Source: Enoplosus armatus (lineage: Eukaryota > Chordata > Actinopteri > Centrarchiformes > Enoplosidae). Taken from it: a DNA stretch of 64,000 nucleotides. A program made the position numbers and the translations under genes. Below, piece after piece: positions 61,886 through 64,000 of the stretch (positions are counted from its first letter, which is position 1; each line of letters begins with the position of its first letter). The notes under the pieces were generated by a model, which had not been told where the DNA came from, did not search any database, and saw nothing but the letters and a program-made list of their open reading frames with translations. The stretch lies in NCBI RefSeq assembly GCF_043641665.1, contig NC_092189.1:19511333-19575332 (forward strand), read 5' to 3'.

Positions 61886-61909
<24 letters not shown>
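61886..61909. repeat. (ATT)n microsatellite
   Basis: Uninterrupted trinucleotide repeat. Confidence 0.95.
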
Positions 61910-62727
61910 GCTGCTTTGTGATAGTTGTTTCTTCTGTGATCAGTTTATTGCTAACCAAGCTAGCAATAGTAAGCTAGCTGCCTGAGGCTAATGTGTTGCT
62001 AACACAACATTCTAAGCAACTGTTTATTTACTGTTGGGCTGAATTTATGTATTTTACTCTTTTTACTTTTACTCTTGTTAACTCTATGTTCATGTTTACT
62101 AGATTAATTAATTGTTAATTGTGTTGTACCTCCTATGGGGAGTTAATGTTGATCTTTCATTGGTGTTTCTTCCTGGTATGTGGGACAGTGTGACTCATTT
62201 GACAGGTAGTCCATACCTTTACATAATGGTATTTGATCTTTTTTCTGAATTGTACTCACTATCATTGAATTTGTTGTCCAATACAGTTTTCACAGTTCCA
62301 CAAAGGCTGTCTTCAACCTTGTTGTGTTTAGCTGGCTGCATAGCTGTGCAGCTACAGTGTAATGGGGGCAAAATATCATGTTTGAATATTTCAAAGGAAA
62401 AATCTATATTGAATAGAATAAACACCGGTATCTCAAAAATTACACCTTGCGTATTTTAATACAATAATCATCGTATTATATGACAAAATCCATATTTTTG
62501 AACTTGCTAGGAGAAAAGTGCTTCATAGTAACTAAAAAAAAGAGTGACTTTGTAATATATTTATATATTTCAAGTAGTTAACAAAGTAAAGTAGCTAATG
62601 ACCTGGAAAATGAACAACTCTTCCCATCACCAAACTGACACCGCATTGAAGGGGAAACTGTATATGTTGTTATATTTCAACACTCACTTGTGTCAGTCTG
62701 AGTTTCTCTGCCTCACATAGATATACA

Positions 62728-62801
62728 CAAATACACACCCATACACACAGCATGCATATACACACACCACATACACACACACACACACATCGTCACCCAC
62801 A
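62728..62801. repeat. Degenerate (CA)n repeat
   Basis: CA repeat with CAT and ATA interruptions. Confidence 0.9.
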
Positions 62802-64000
62802 TATACATACCCCCCTTGCTTCCCTCAACACTCACACACCGATATTATTTTTAGGATCTGATCAGGGTGTAAAACAAGACTGTCTCTCTTTAGAATACCC
62901 CTCACCATATTCTCCCAAAAATAGCAGGTGCCCATCCAGATAGCCACGGTGGGAGGATTCAGAGCTTCAAAATAAATGGAAGGATGTTTACTCATCGCCA
63001 GAATGAAAACAGTGCTAATCCCCAATCAAGTCCAAAAGGCAGATAGTTAGCAAGGAGAACCTAAAAATAGCCCAAAGGGTAACACATGCCAGCTACGATT
63101 GAGCTTAACTTTGATCTTACTATACACTGGCCCTTGTGCACAGAAAATGATTAGCACTTCTGTACAGTGATTTAGAACATACTATACATAGATGAACTTA
63201 AAGGACATAATATGATGAGCGCTGAGTGTTAGTGCATGTTCCACAGTTCAGTGGGATGGAAAATGCAGAGCGGTGGGGGTGTTTGGAAAACTGATGGAAA
63301 GCTTAGTTGGAAAACATAGTTAGAACAGACACAAGGGACTGATGACCTTGGCGATGAGCATGTTTTACTGAGGTGGTTGGGTTTCTATATCACCAAAATG
63401 CATTAATTGTCTGTGAAAGTTGAAAAGAGAAGATCAAAAAAAAAAAATTCTGATTTTTTACACAATACTCAAGTAATGGATTTATTTGTGATTCTAGCAA
63501 GTTGAGAATAAACACAATGTGGACATCTAAATCTCGAATTAATTTTGTTGACTATTTAATCAAAACTGAACATTAAACACAATCAGCCATGCTTTTGAGA
63601 AGCGAGAAATAAGTCTTCTCTAGCTTGATTTAGAAAAAGTCAAAATACAAATGGCTGTTTGCATCCCAGTGAGCGCATCACAAGAACTCTCTCAGGCTGC
63701 AGCAATTAAATACGAGTGTGCAACGCCACAAGTATCAAATGGACCATTACAACTGAAATATGGTTTCCATAATTGTTGAGCTTTTGAATGACATGTAACT
63801 GCTGAGTGAGTGTTTCTGTGTTGAAAGGGCGTGTTTTATTTTTCTTTGGGTTTCAGTGTTGGAGTTTGCGTTGGCCTTGTTTTTGTCTTTTGGAGAGCAG
63901 CACTCCCTGCAGCTGAAATATCATCTCTCACAATGTACCTTCATGTTCTACTATTTTGCATTCACAGTTTAGGGACAGTGGATGAAAATGACACATCTAT

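Larger units (their letters stand above)
61234..64000. other. Gene-free stretch with simple repeats
   Basis: Contains the ATT repeat (61886-61909), GCTAGC/GCTAAC-rich sequence at about 61950-62000 that resembles degenerate fish repeats, and CA-rich sequence at 62728-62801. The 115-codon + frame at 62112-62459 has no signature. No CNE-like block stands out. Confidence 0.45.

Noticed and set aside
1..64000. CRISPR array, operon, phage or bacterial gene cluster
   Set aside because: No spaced direct repeats of array type, no long tandem ORFs, and the repeat content is vertebrate-like.

Overview
The window looks like a gene-poor piece of a ray-finned (percomorph-type) teleost chromosome. It has an AT-rich background broken by short blocks of balanced base composition, many fish-style microsatellites (CA, GATA, ATT), a tRNA-derived SINE, and several short non-autonomous DNA elements that I recognise as common percomorph repeats. 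These include a family carrying the GCTTAGCTTAGCATAAAGAC motif and two elements of about 404 bp with TTTAAAGGG-type ends. The repeat assignments are from memory and were not searched. No bacterial, viral or organellar features were seen.

I found no convincing protein-coding gene. All open frames are short (at most about 140 codons), lack family signatures, and mostly run through low-complexity or noncoding-looking sequence. Two candidate exons are supported by splice signals only. One is a 53-nt internal exon at 41410-41462 with a good branch point, acceptor and GTGAGT donor. The other is a possible 3'-terminal exon starting at 34984 with an AATAAA at 35219. Neither could be assigned to a gene.

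Layout: 1-4.7 kb is mostly featureless but holds a G-rich block and an unusual 11-bp tandem array built on AGGTCA half-sites. From about 4.7 to 21.3 kb there is a dense series of blocks that resemble conserved noncoding elements (CNEs), with homeodomain, PBX/MEIS, forkhead and HOX/CDX-like words, separated by microsatellites. From 21.8 to 29 kb is AT-rich filler with repeat relics. CNE-like blocks return at 29-30.7, 33.6-33.9, 35.9-36.3, 38.5-39.4, 40.5-41.5, 43.0-43.3, 47.6-48.9, 50.0-50.3, 54.5-55.0, 56.9-57.3, 58.0-59.2 and 60.9-61.1 kb. Transposon relics cluster at 52.6-56.1 kb.

The overall picture is a gene desert or giant intron near a developmental regulator, where the DNA would act mainly as long-range cis-regulatory sequence. 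This is an inference from texture and motifs; conservation could not be tested here. I did not find a novel multi-gene system. The most unusual items are structural: the 11-bp AGGTCA array (two DR5 arrangements), a perfect 16-bp stem-loop at 35672-35709, a bulged 15-bp inverted repeat at 6752-6786, and a nested inverted repeat at 13971-14065.
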